This document shows, one piece after another, positions 54,591 to 64,000 of a DNA stretch of 64,000 nt. Within the stretch, counting starts at the first letter, position 1, and the number at the start of each line of letters is the position of its first letter. This DNA comes from Rhynchopus euleeides. Lineage: Eukaryota > Euglenozoa > Diplonemea > Diplonemida > Diplonemidae. Location: the NCBI GenBank assembly GCA_963210315.1, contig OY723314.1:1178001-1242000 (forward strand). Direction: 5' to 3'. Made by a program: the position numbers and the translations under genes. A model generated the notes under the pieces. It made no database searches. It had not been told where the DNA came from and worked only from the letters and a program-made list of their open reading frames with translations.

Positions 54591-57500
54591 ATGGAAATCG
54601 CCGGCGGGCTCCGCGAGCTTTACTCCCTCTACCGGTGCGGGGCCCTCACCTTCGAGGAGTACAACGAGGCGAAGAAGGCGGTCCTCCTGAAGGCCGGCAG
54701 TGCAAACCCGGGGCCCCACGCGACACCGCCATTCTCCCCGACGCACGGCCCCACCACCCATGCTGCAGCAACACACCTGTCGCCCACCCGGGGTGGTGGT
54801 GTGAGGCACCACCAGCAGCAGCAGCAACATCACGGAGTGGGGGGGTCAAACCCGCTCGTCCCTATTGGGGGCCGCCCCCACCCTTCCCCGGGAGTGACCC
54901 CGGTGCGGGGGGGTGGCGGGGCGGGAGGTGGTTTCCCGCAGCAGCAGCAGCTGCGCAGCCTGTCCCCCGGGCCCCCGCCACACCGCTCATCACAACACTA
55001 CCAGCAGCCGGCATACCCGGAGTGGGGCGGCGCCTCTGCGCAGCAGCTCCACCACCCCCACCTCCACCACCACAACCACAACCCCCCGCCGCCCCACGAT
55101 GCATACCTCGGGGATCCCGGGGGTGCTTACGGCGGGGCGGATTATGCTCTCCCGGCAGACCCCCACAGTGCATACTCTTCACACCTCGGGCAGGACTGGC
55201 AGGGCGGAGGCTCCGCCTCCCTGCAGGTGTTGGCGCACTCCCCTGCGGTGGATGGCATGGCTGGGATGGATGCCGGGCTGCCGGGGTACCCTGCAGGGGC
55301 TCCGCAGCACCACCAGGGAGTGAGCTACCACCACCCCGGGGCTGCGACGGGGTCGCCCCCGTCGTTCAACCGGTGCATCAAGCTCGCCGTGGAGGCGACG
55401 GATCTGATCCGGAGGATCGACCACGACGAGCCGGGCCGGGGGGACGGGGGGCAGCAGCAGCAGCTGCAGATGCAGCAGCAGCACAGCCACTCCCTCCCCC
55501 ACCACCCCCCCCACCGCCACCACCACCACCACCACCACCACCTGGAAACCTCGCGGAGCTTCTCTCCGCAGCGCGGCGGCGAAGCCGCCGCCGCTGCGCA
55601 TCCCTCCGGGGCAGGGATGGCTGACAGCAGGAGGCGGGTGGTTGAAGGCAGCGGAGGCGCCGCCTTCTCCAGCCACGGCAGTGGATTCTCCGGGGGTGGT
55701 GGTGCCGGGCGTGCTTCTTCCCCGATGAGTCTGATGCTGGGGCCGGGGGTGAATCCCTCAGGAGGGGGTGGGGAGACGGGGAAGGGTCCTCCTGGCGGGT
55801 GGGGTGGGGACGGCGAGGGGGTGGAGGAGGGTGACTTTCTCGCGGAGGCGAGGCAGAGCAGGGCGGCTGCGGTGTCGTCGTTTGAGGCTGCGATCCGGAG
55901 TGATATCTCGCTGCTGAGGCGGGCGGCGAGTGGGATCCAGCAGCAGCAGCAGCAGCATCACCGCAGGGCTGGCTTCTCCGCAGGGTCTGACAGGTCGCTC
56001 TCCCCGGCACGCCAGCCCTCACCGCAGCCCCGCCACCGGAGGGCGACCAGCCCTGTGAGGGGGGGTGGAGGGGGGCGCCCCCACCACCCCAACACCTCCC
56101 GCGAGGGTTTGGGGCAGGAGGTGGTGCAGCATCAGCATCAGAATCAGCACCACCGGGAGGTTGGGCTGGAGATCGCGGCGCGTGCCCCGTCTCCCCCGGC
56201 GCCGCTCCCGCCGGCTGCAGGGGGGGCGCAGCAGCTCAGCTTCGACGAGACGTACGCGAGGCATCTGGAGGCGTTTGGGGGCAGGCGGCACAGCCCTCCC
56301 AGAAGCCTCCCAGAGACGTCTGTTCCGGAGCCCGGGGCTTTCGGTGGTCCCCCAGGGGGTGGTGGTGGTGGTGGTGGTGGTGGGGTCCCTGCGTCGCCTA
56401 TGTCGGGATCCTCGTCTGCCCTGCGGAATGCGGAGAAGAGCGCGTCGGCAGCGCAGAGCCTGCTGATCCCTGAGGGCGGTGGTGCCGACAGCGGGGGTCT
56501 GGAGGAGAGTGGCGCGGCGCCTGGGCAGCTGATGCTGTGGGATGCGGCGCTGTGCAGGGGTGTCGGGATCTCCGCCGACGGGCGGGAGGCGACATGCGTC
56601 GGCGGGGAGGCCGGTGGCGAGGTGTCGCATGTGATGGTGGGGACCGTGCCCTTCGACCCGGCGGCGATACAGAGGTTTCCCGAGCAGACGTTTGAGTGGT
56701 CCGTCGTGCTGCTGCTGCGCACCGCGAACTGCAGGGAGGTGCTGGTGGGGATGACGGGGAGGGGGTCCTCGGGCACAGCGACCTATGTGCTGCGGGGGGA
56801 TGGGTGTGCCCTGTCGGAGCAGTTCAACGGCACCAACGCGGCGCAACACTATGCGCCACCACTTGGGTCGGGGCAGAAGTCGCAGCGTGGGATTACAACG
56901 ACATGTGTGACGTGCCGCATCGTCAACAACACGCTCTCATTCTCCGTGGATGGTATGGCCTGGCTGTGCTATGCTTTGGGGCCTTCGCTGTGTGTCGAAC
57001 TGCATCAGTTTGGGGGTCTTCGCTACAGGGTGGTCGTCAGTGCATTTTAGCGCATTTCCTGTTGAATTTGGCTGAAAACTGACGAAGATTGACGAAGGAT
57101 AACGACCAGCGAAAGACCCCCTTTTATCTCCTTTTTTGTTGCGAGGTGCAATCATCCAAACCTTCTCTTTCCCTACCCCTCTCTCTATGGGGGGGGGGCC
57201 CGGCAGTGGTGGCAGCGTACGGCCGTACGGTACGCGTACGCGTACGCGTACGCCGTACGCACTTTCTGAAAATCGCGCTGCGTACGCGTACGCAGATTTT
57301 GCGTACGGCTGGTATTCCAGGTCTCTCAGCACACAGTAGGCCACCCAGCGGGTGGCTGGGCCCTGGCCTTTGATCTTGCCTTTCACAGATGGTTCCTTGC
57401 CGCGCACGTGGCGAATAACTCGCAACACCTGCAAGTACACCCGCAATCATACTGCAAAAGGTACCACTTCCGACTGGAAGGCTCGAAGGCTGCCCCTGGT

Positions 57501-59098
57501 ACACCTGAGTTCGACTGTTGGATTTGGTGTGCGGCCATGGCCGTCTCCTGTGCTCCATAGACTGCCGTACGCAGCGCCGTACGCGTACGCGTACGCGTAC
57601 GCCGTACGCACTTTTTGAAAATCACGCTGCGTACGCGTACGCAGCCACCACTGCCCTAGGGGGGGGGGGGTGCAGTGATGGTAAAAACCCGACCCCCAGA
57701 ATAAAAACCGGAGTAAATAATAAAAACCCTAAAAACCCGATAAAAACCCGCCCCTACGCTAGTCGAGCGCTCCTTCGAGAGGCCTGCAGTGGGTGCGGTG
57801 GTGCCTGCTCGCGTCCGCGCGGCCCGCAGCTGCTTGTTGGGCTTGAGCCCACGGTCCGCAGCAGGTTCTGGGTTTCAGAGGCGACCAACAAAGACCCAGG
57901 GCAAACACACTGCGCACCGGCTGGGGTTGAGCCGGAACCACCACCTTCAAACAATCATCAGCATCCTCCTGCTGATGAACGTTGCGGTGGTGTGTCGGCC
58001 CTTAGCTCAGTAGAGCAGAAGGGCACGCCGGGCCCTCATCGGACAGACAGCATTGAGCATGGTGACGATGATCCCCAGAGCAGTTCATCGGGGGGGCTGG
58101 CAACCGTCCGTCATCGACTTCCTTGTGGACCCGGCCTGGCCTTCACAGGGGTGTCCATGGGGAGGGGGAGCAAACATCCACCTAGCCTGGGGGACCACGC
58201 GTGCGCTACACACGGAATGTGCAGCGGGCGGTCACACATAACGAAGGGGTCAGGGGAAGTGGGCAGTTCCGTCGCAGTTTTGCTTCGAGCAAAAATGCGG
58301 CGGGGCAACCTCCCAGTACGGTGGTTCGGTCATTGAAAGGCCCCAGTGCTGTGAAGCTGCCTGTGACCAAGGAAACCCCAATAAAAACCCTGGGAATAAA
58401 AACCCGCGTAAACTAATAAAAACCCGGTTTAAACCCGAATTTAAACCCACATATAAACCCAGGTGCCATCACTGGGGGGGTGTCACAATAAATCTGCCCC
58501 GCCACCCCTTCACACCCCTTCACACCCCTTCACACCCCTTCGTCAGCTGATTGAGGGTGTGATATGAGGGTTCTATCCAACAAGGATATCAAGGCGGCAC
58601 TTTCAAAGTCCTGCCAAGGACAGCGCCACGTGGGTGTGTGCTTCTGATATATGTTATGTCATCATGTGAACCCTCCCCAGCGTGTGCCAACATCCCTGAC
58701 ACGCTCACGAAAAGCATGACACGGAGAAAACAGGTGCCGAAACAACCTGCCGAGCACACGGGTGGTGCCACGTTGATCCACGCAGCGATCTCCCATGACA
58801 GGAAGCCTTGTCGCCACGGCAGAGTCGCCGCAGACTGTGGGAGAGGTGTCGCCAGTCACCTTGAGGTTGCAGTGTGTCATCAGGCTAAGACCCGTGCCCT
58901 CTTCACCTCCCCTGTTAGGTTGCTCCCATACACCCCTTCACACCCCTTCACATCCCTTCACATCCCTTCGACACAGGCGTGGATCTCGGGAAGGCATTTG
59001 ACCTGCCGTCGCACCTGCTCTTCTACCCGATGGTGGTGCTGTGCAGCGAAGGAGAGGCTGCCCTGCTGCCGCGCCACGGCACGGTCATCATGCGGTGA
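54591..59098 (+). CDS. SHOCT-like/SPRY-domain protein with low-complexity middle
   Basis: Exon 1 runs from 54591 to about 56991 and exon 2 from 58977 to 59098, giving about 840 residues. The start MEIAGGLRELYSLYRCGALT follows a C-run. Residues 1-35 resemble a SHOCT motif (LYRCGALTFEEYNEAKKAVL). Residues 40-600 are low in complexity, with Gln, His, Gly and Pro runs. The last 200 form a SPRY-like domain (FEWSVVLLLRTANCREVLVG, NNTLSFSVDGMAWLCY), completed by exon 2 (GVDLGKAFDLPSHLLFYPMV, then LLPRHGTVIMR). The acceptor ACACAG|GC is phase 1. Matching donors are GTGTCG at 56992 or GTCTTC at 57016. The intron (about 1.98 kb) holds three transposons. SPRY domains bind proteins; this one's partner is unknown. 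Confidence 0.7.
57013..57120 (+). mobile_element. MITE family 1, copy 4 (at a splice donor)
   Basis: The TIRs are GGGGTCTTCGCTAC and CCAGCGAAAGACCCC, with the family core GGCTGAAAACTGACGAAG inside. It lies within about 25 bases of the predicted end of exon 1 of the SPRY gene. The open frame of exon 1 runs into it and stops at 57048-57050. Confidence 0.85.
57198..57659. mobile_element. TACGCG-rich TIR element
   Basis: The ends are GGCAGTGGTGGC and GCCACCACTGCC. Next to each end lies a block of CGTACG/GTACGCGTACGC palindromes (57217-57305 and 57565-57650) around CGCACTTTTTGAAAATC. The centre is unique. No transposase is visible, so it is non-autonomous. It lies in the SPRY-gene intron. Confidence 0.7.
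57673..58474. mobile_element. Element with CAGTGATGG termini and ATAAAAACCC arrays
   Basis: Short terminal inverted repeats CAGTGATGG and CCATCACTG abut G-runs on both sides. Inside each end are arrays of TAAAAACCC (57682-57755 and 58376-58460). Unlike the tips, these arrays are in the same orientation at both ends. The centre (about 57760-58370) has no recognised domain. The element lies in the SPRY-gene intron. Confidence 0.65.
58475..58976. repeat. Intron tail with TTCACACCCC repeats
   Basis: This is the last part of the SPRY-gene intron. Short arrays of the 10-mer TTCACACCCC lie at about 58509-58541 and 58930-58968. The second forms the pyrimidine-rich tract just before the ACACAG acceptor. 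No gene is seen. Confidence 0.6.
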
Positions 59099-60782
59099 GG
59101 GTGCGGGTCCCGCAGCAGATGCTGGGCCAGCAGCCCCCCCATACATCCACCACCCACACTCCCCGCCTTCCAAAAGCCAGCTCCAACGGCGAATCGGCGG
59201 TGGCATGTCTCTCTAAACTTCCAAGAGTAGTAGAGGATCACTACTTAGTGAAGTGAAGAAGTTCTATTGACGCGCTGTTCCCCCCCCCGAAGCTCCATCT
59301 GGCGCAACACGCCAACCAAGGAGCGAACCTCCCCCCCACACTGCAGCGGCACGCAGCGCTGTTATTCGGGGAGTCTTCTCCACCAAGACATTCAAGAGTT
59401 CGTTCTTATGAATTTTCCCTCCTCATGCCCTTCTCCTCTCCTGCCTTCCCATGGGCCCGGCCTTCTTCTGCTTTCGCATTGGGCTGACTGTACCTTACCT
59501 TACCTCACCTTACCCTTCTCTAAATATCACAAACATGTGCACCCCACCCCACCCCGCCCCCGCCCCACGCGCCTCCAGTGTTGTATGTTTTGTACCGTTT
59601 CTTGTGTTACATCACCCCACCCCACCCCACCCCGCTGTGTTCTCTCCCCCGGCTTCCCTCCTCTCCTCTCTTTCTCCTAATACTCTTCCTTCGCCTCGGG
59701 TACGAGCAGCAGAGCGCTCCCCCCCCCCCCCCCCCCGCCAGGTCCCTTTTGTCTCGGACCCTGCTAAGGTAACTGCGTAGTTTCCTGCAGGAAAGAAAAT
59801 GTGGCGCAGTGGCTGAGGGGGCAGGGTCTTAGCGAGCTGCAGCTGCTTTCTCCCCCCCTCAAAGAGGGTGGCTTCCTTCGCAGAAAAGTGGGGGGAAGAA
59901 CAGGGTGAACTGCGTGTGTGTGTGCCTGCAGTGGCCTACCCCAAAGAGGGAGCCAAAAAGAAAACTGAAAACGCGCCGTTTTCAGCACCGTCGCGAAGAC
60001 GCCCACTCCCCCCACCCCACACCCTCCCAAGAAGCCCCATTTTGGAGGTGCTAGATTTGCCTCCACCCAAACCCGCCATTCCTGATGTGTGTCGTCTGCC
60101 TTGTGTCGAAACAGGGCGGCATGAAGAAGTGAGGAGTGGTGGGACAATTTGTGGTGTTCGGACTGGGCATGTTGCAAACACGTTGTCAAAGAAGTGAGAT
60201 AATCATCGAGCAATTGGCCGCCTTGCATGTCGGGCGGGAGGAGAGAGAGAGGGGGGGGGGGAGGGGTCTGTTCTCCTTCAAGCTGTCTGCTGCAAAGGTA
60301 GATGGTCTCCAAAAAAAAACCTGTCCCAAACCTGCCCCCGTCCCCCCCACCATTAGAGTATTATCGATGCGGACGAAAAAAATGGCGAGTGGTGAGCCCA
60401 GTCGAGAGAGAGTGCGGCACCCACCCCACCCCACCCAGCCGCCCGCCCGCTCATATAGCTTTGTGGAGTAATCCCGACGATGTCGTATCCTGTATTTCTC
60501 ACATGCAGCTGGACTTGGCCTTATTGTCGGCATTGTTATTTGGCGCACAAACAACAGCCTTGTCTTTTTGGGGTGTAAAAGTGTAGAAGTGGTTCTGATG
60601 ATATCACTTCCTTTTCCGTATTCCGCTCGTGCGCACTAACAGGCCCCTCAATGGCCCAGCAGCAAGGACAAGAAGAATGAAAATGTTGCGTGATTTCGCA
60701 AGTTGTGCATCCGAAACAGATCCCCAAGCATTTTCGACCACCACCTGCCACACACCCCCCGCCACCGCCCTGCAGGCCCGCG
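59099..60782. other. Intergenic spacer
   Basis: I see no supportable gene. The spacer contains C-runs (59719-59736) and a G-run (60252-60261). It ends in a CACCACCTGCC...CCGCCCTGCAG tract just ahead of the cyclase start at 60783. Confidence 0.55.
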
Positions 60783-61439
60783 ATGCCGGCCTCTGTGAAC
60801 GTGAGGGGCACGCATGCCTCTGTCAGTCACGGGTACAGCTTCTCGCGGCAGTTGGAACCCGAGGCCAATGCCACCATTGCCGCCCCCCTGGCGTTTACCC
60901 TGGTGGTGCTGCTGACGACTGTGGTCTTCACATTCCACAGGCGGAGGGTGAAGCTGTCTCACTTGATTGGCGCGATACTGTGGACCTCCCAGATTACGGT
61001 GGCGCTGGTCGCATGGGGTGTGACGTACACAAGCGCGCGTGGGATCATCGAAGATCAACACCTGCGTGAGCTGCTGGATGTGGGCTTGATCGGTTCAACC
61101 ACAATCACATCCCAGATGGTGGCTGGGTTTAACATGGGCAAGGTTATGGCGCGTCAGGTGCACGCGGGTGGGGTGTACTCCCTGTCGGCCAGACACCCCG
61201 CCTCCACATTGGTCATGCAGCAGCTACTGTTAGACCTCGGTGACACCGTGGCCTGGACGTACGGCGTGGTGAAGTGCGACACCAACGGTTCCTTCGCAGG
61301 GGTGCGCACCGCAAAGCAGAGGGGGTTCTGGCGAAGTATACATGCAACCGTATACCCCGGGTCTGTGCCTGCAGGCGTGGAGTGCCCCAAGAAGGACTAT
61401 CGGGCAGAGTGCGGTGCTCTGGGGGTTAAAGCCGCCTGA
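60783..61439 (+). CDS. Receptor-type adenylate cyclase, 5' part (ends inside an insertion)
   Basis: The start MPASVNVRGTHASVSHG directly follows a pyrimidine-rich tract ending CTGCAGGCCCGCG. Two hydrophobic segments lie at residues 31-52 (LAFTLVVLLTTVVFTF) and 60-84 (LIGAILWTSQITVALVAWG). They are followed by the start of an extracytoplasmic sensor domain with CPKKDYRAECGAL. The host frame is continuous to Leu213 (61421). After that the reading enters inserted DNA and stops at 61437-61439. The same protein resumes after the second target-site copy at 62173. Confidence 0.75.
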   Translation: MPASVNVRGTHASVSHGYSFSRQLEPEANATIAAPLAFTLVVLLTTVVFTFHRRRVKLSHLIGAILWTSQITVALVAWGVTYTSARGIIEDQHLRELLDVGLIGSTTITSQMVAGFNMGKVMARQVHAGGVYSLSARHPASTLVMQQLLLDLGDTVAWTYGVVKCDTNGSFAGVRTAKQRGFWRSIHATVYPGSVPAGVECPKKDYRAECGALGVKAA

Positions 61440-62172
61440 CGCCTGCACGTGGCGCCCCTGCTAATCCCCTCGCATTGCACTGCGCGGGGGGTGAACAGAG
61501 TCAGCGGTGGGGTGGCTACCTCGGTGCTGAAATGTCTTATACATGGAGCCGAAATAGCCGGGGTGGTGACCTGGCCTATGAAGGGGGAACCCTGAGCCCA
61601 AAGAACCGAGATCCCAAGACCTCCACTGGGGGCCGGGCGCGCCCTCGTCCTGTCATCCGCAGCGACTGCCCTCCACGGAGCCGTGACGAAGATCCATCCG
61701 AGCTCGATGAGCTGGGTTTGACCCCCGCCGATGCGTGTCTGAGTCCGACTTTACAGGACAACCAGTGTAATCCAACCGTACTGGGGGGATTGGTCCAGTA
61801 AGTCACGGTGCGTGATGAGGACTCGCAATTGTGGGGGACAGGACGAAGTCCGAAAGGGATGGAAAAACGTAGGAGTGCACTACCCAAAGTGTCTTCCCAA
61901 AGGGTAAAAACTAGCCAATTGCCCTCACTCCGCGTGGGACTTCCGGATACTCACCATGAGCCACCGGGTCTCCCCACACTTAGGGGGGTGGCACCCCAGG
62001 TTGCTAACCAGCGGCAGGTTTTTCCAGAGACGCTACGGCGTCTCTTTTCCTCACCGCAGACAACCGTGTGTGGGAATCGTGACAGGCACTGCTTGGGTTC
62101 AGTGTTTGTTCACGCGTGGCGCAGGGACCGGTGGTCGTCACCATCGCCGCTGACCACGTAACAACCGACTCA
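61423..62172 (+). mobile_element. 750-bp insertion with 21-bp target-site duplication
   Basis: The insert lies between two exact copies of GGGCAGAGTGCGGTGCTCTG plus one further G (61402-61422 and 62173-62193). It has no TIR, no poly-A tail and no recognisable gene. A long target-site duplication without TIRs is typical of target-primed (LINE/SINE-like) insertion. It does not look like an intron, because no GT lies at the left edge. Insert plus one duplicate is 771 bp, a multiple of three, but the insert carries an in-frame stop near its start. Confidence 0.8.
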
Positions 62173-64000
62173 GGGCAGAGTGCGGTGCTCTGGCTGCAGC
62201 AGGCGGGTGCAATAGGACAGACGGGCTGGACCCGTTGCGGAGCTGCTTTGCGAGCTGCTTGCCCGACGGTCCTGCGCGTCATGCCGACTACTGCACTGGG
62301 ACAGATGATTTCATTTTAGCGCTTGACCTCGACCTCACAGACGAGCAGGTGGTGAACGGGACTGCAGTCATGCTTCCTGCTCCGGACAATCGTCTTACCA
62401 CCATGCACTTCGACGCGAGGCAGCGTCCGTGGTACCATGCAATGCCAACATGCAAGTGGACTAGCCCATACGTGCTTGCCGACACCGAAGGCGCGGGTAT
62501 CTCCATTGCGTGTGGTGTGCATGACATGGGCGGGAATCACCTAGGTGTTGTCGCAACGGTGTTCTCCTTCGCATCGATGAACGACTTCCTCGCCAACCTG
62601 CTGCCACACGACAACTCTGTGACGATCCTGGTGACGAAGGACTACAAGCTCGTCAGCACAAGCCTGAGCCGTGTGGCACTGCTGCAGGACACTGGGAGTG
62701 ACCTTCTCAAGGAGGTGCCGGATGCGCTGCGCTTCCACCCCGGTTCGCGCCTGCGCAGCCTGATCGCTGCTGTTGCTGGGAGCGGGAAGGATCTTTTTAC
62801 CAGCGCAGAGGCCATGAGTGCAAACGGGGAGCTGATCCTGCACCAGCCCATCCACCTGCCCGGCAACCTGTCGCTGCTGCTGGTGCTGGCGCACCCGATG
62901 GAGGAGGTGACGGGCAAAGTGGCGGCGGCGGCGCTGCTGGCGCTTGTAGCCGCTATCATGATCAGCGTGCTGACGTCGCCACTGGCACTGCTGCTGGTGT
63001 GGTCGGTGCTGCGGCCGCTGAATCAGCTCGCACACGACATGGACGATGTTGCGAAGATGAACCTGGACGAACACGCAGAGGTGCAGCACAGCCGTATCGC
63101 AGAGGTGGCGGGGATGCAGGACTCGTTCTACAAGATGGTGCAGCACCTGATCGAGTTCCGGCAGTACCTCCCCCAGACGCTGCTGGAGGACTACGATGTG
63201 CCCCATTACAAACAGACGGGTCCGGAGGCACCGCCACCCGGCCTCGACACGCTGGAGGCGACAATCGTGTTCACCGACATCCGTGCATCTACAGCCATCT
63301 GGGAGGCGGCGCCCGACGCGATGAAGAAGGCGCTGCGTGTACACAACGCGAAGGTGCGCGAGGTGTTTCTGGAGTGCGAGGGGTACGAGGTGAAAACCAT
63401 CGGGGATTCCTTCATGGTGGCGTTTGCTTCGGCGGTGCAGGCTGCAGCCTTTGGGACGTCTGTGCACGTGGCGCTGTACGAGTCAGAATGGCCCATCGGG
63501 CTCCAGGACGTGCCACTGTGTGTACGCGACGAGCTGTGGGGCGGTCTGACGGTGCGCGTGGGGATGATGTCAGGAAGTGTGACGCTGGAGCACAATGATG
63601 TGACAGGGCGGGTGGACTACTTCGGGCACACGGCAAATGTGGCGGCACGCCTCGAAGGCGTCTGCAGCCCTGGTGCGGTGGCCATGCCTGCGTCCCTGTG
63701 GATGAAGATCAAGGATGGTGTGAGCAATGTTGTCACGGATACCAACTACGGTGTGCTTCTCAAGGGTATTGCGGAACCGATGGATGTGACAACCGTGTGG
63801 CCGGCTGTTCTGGCAAACCGCCGCGAACATCCCCTGGCAGCCCGTGCCAGCTCGCCTCGAGGCGACCAGTTCTCCCCGTGCTGCTCGCCTTCCGCCTGCA
63901 TCAAGCGCCTGCAGCGTTCACACACCACGCTTGCCGTTGTGCATCACTGCAGCGGGATCGAAAGCTTCCCCGACCTGGGAAGACTGGTGAACCAGTCCCT
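62173..64000 (+). CDS. Receptor-type adenylate cyclase, 3' part (partial, runs off the end)
   Basis: After the insertion the frame resumes with AAAGGCNRTDG and continues to the window edge, about 602 codons. The extracytoplasmic part looks like a Cache-type sensor (FDARQRPWYHAMPTCKW). A membrane segment at about 62920-63003 leads to a HAMP-like linker (VLRPLNQLAHDMDDVAKMNL) and a class III cyclase domain (about 63258-63800). Both metal-binding aspartates are present, in FTDIRAST and in IGDSF. The Lys of EVKTIGD and the Asp of VDYFGHTANVAARLE specify ATP, and the Asn and Arg of the last motif stabilise the transition state. It therefore makes cAMP in response to an external signal. The layout resembles kinetoplastid receptor cyclases. 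The sensed ligand is unknown. Confidence 0.85.

Noticed and set aside
57996-58030. tRNA-like 5' half (GGCCCTTAGCTCAGTAGAGC)
   Set aside because: It looks like an A box and D arm, but no T arm, B box or matching acceptor strand follows.

Overview
This is a eukaryotic (protist) nuclear window. It is GC-rich in genes, has canonical GT-AG introns with GTATG-type donors, and carries a heavy load of transposable elements. Every host gene I can support lies on the + strand. Several start codons sit just after a C-rich or pyrimidine-rich tract followed by AG, which is what polycistronic transcription with spliced-leader trans-splicing would look like. A receptor-type class III adenylate cyclase of the kind known from kinetoplastids and an axonemal TTC29 orthologue point to a flagellated protist, most likely a euglenozoan (diplonemid-like). 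A dinoflagellate or other trans-splicing protist is not excluded. The organism call is inference.

Layout. 1-8263 is gene-free and repeat-rich, dominated by a nested palindromic transposon cluster at about 893-4140. 8264-16078 holds a DUF4116 protein with an N-terminal ubiquitin-like domain, a low-complexity protein of unknown function (reading frame uncertain) and an ankyrin protein with an N-terminal Ubl-like region and a C-terminal zinc finger. 16079-31279 is one four-exon gene for a protein of about 3,106 residues with ankyrin repeats. Its 5.4-kb third intron holds two minisatellites and 251-bp direct repeats, all inserted into an older MITE. 31280-33646 contains a 1.16-kb element with two 360-bp direct repeats, each carrying a clear hammerhead ribozyme core (retrozyme- or Penelope-like). 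33647-36708 is a five-exon ankyrin gene with a 1.15-kb foldback element in one intron.

36709-43400 is intergenic with a 2.97-kb long-TIR transposon that has a minus-strand zinc-finger gene, and a truncated hammerhead-element copy that begins almost exactly at the predicted ribozyme cleavage site. 43401-44630 is a Ubl-like plus beta-propeller protein. 46914-49245 is a second copy of the first DUF4116 locus, here frameshifted, followed by an intact divergent DUF4116 paralogue (49292-50617). 51725-53695 is TTC29 (three exons). 54591-59098 is a SHOCT-like/SPRY protein whose single large intron is packed with three transposons. 60783-64000 is an adenylate cyclase gene split by a 750-bp insertion with a perfect 21-bp target-site duplication; it runs off the right end.

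The host genes do not form a pathway. TTC29 belongs to the flagellum and the cyclase to cAMP signalling. The rest are expanded repeat-protein families (ankyrin, DUF4116, propeller, SPRY), several sharing a ubiquitin-like N-terminus. The strongest leads are the hammerhead-bearing elements, the uncharacterised long-TIR transposon, the small MITEs sitting in introns (one at a splice donor), and the insertion in the cyclase.
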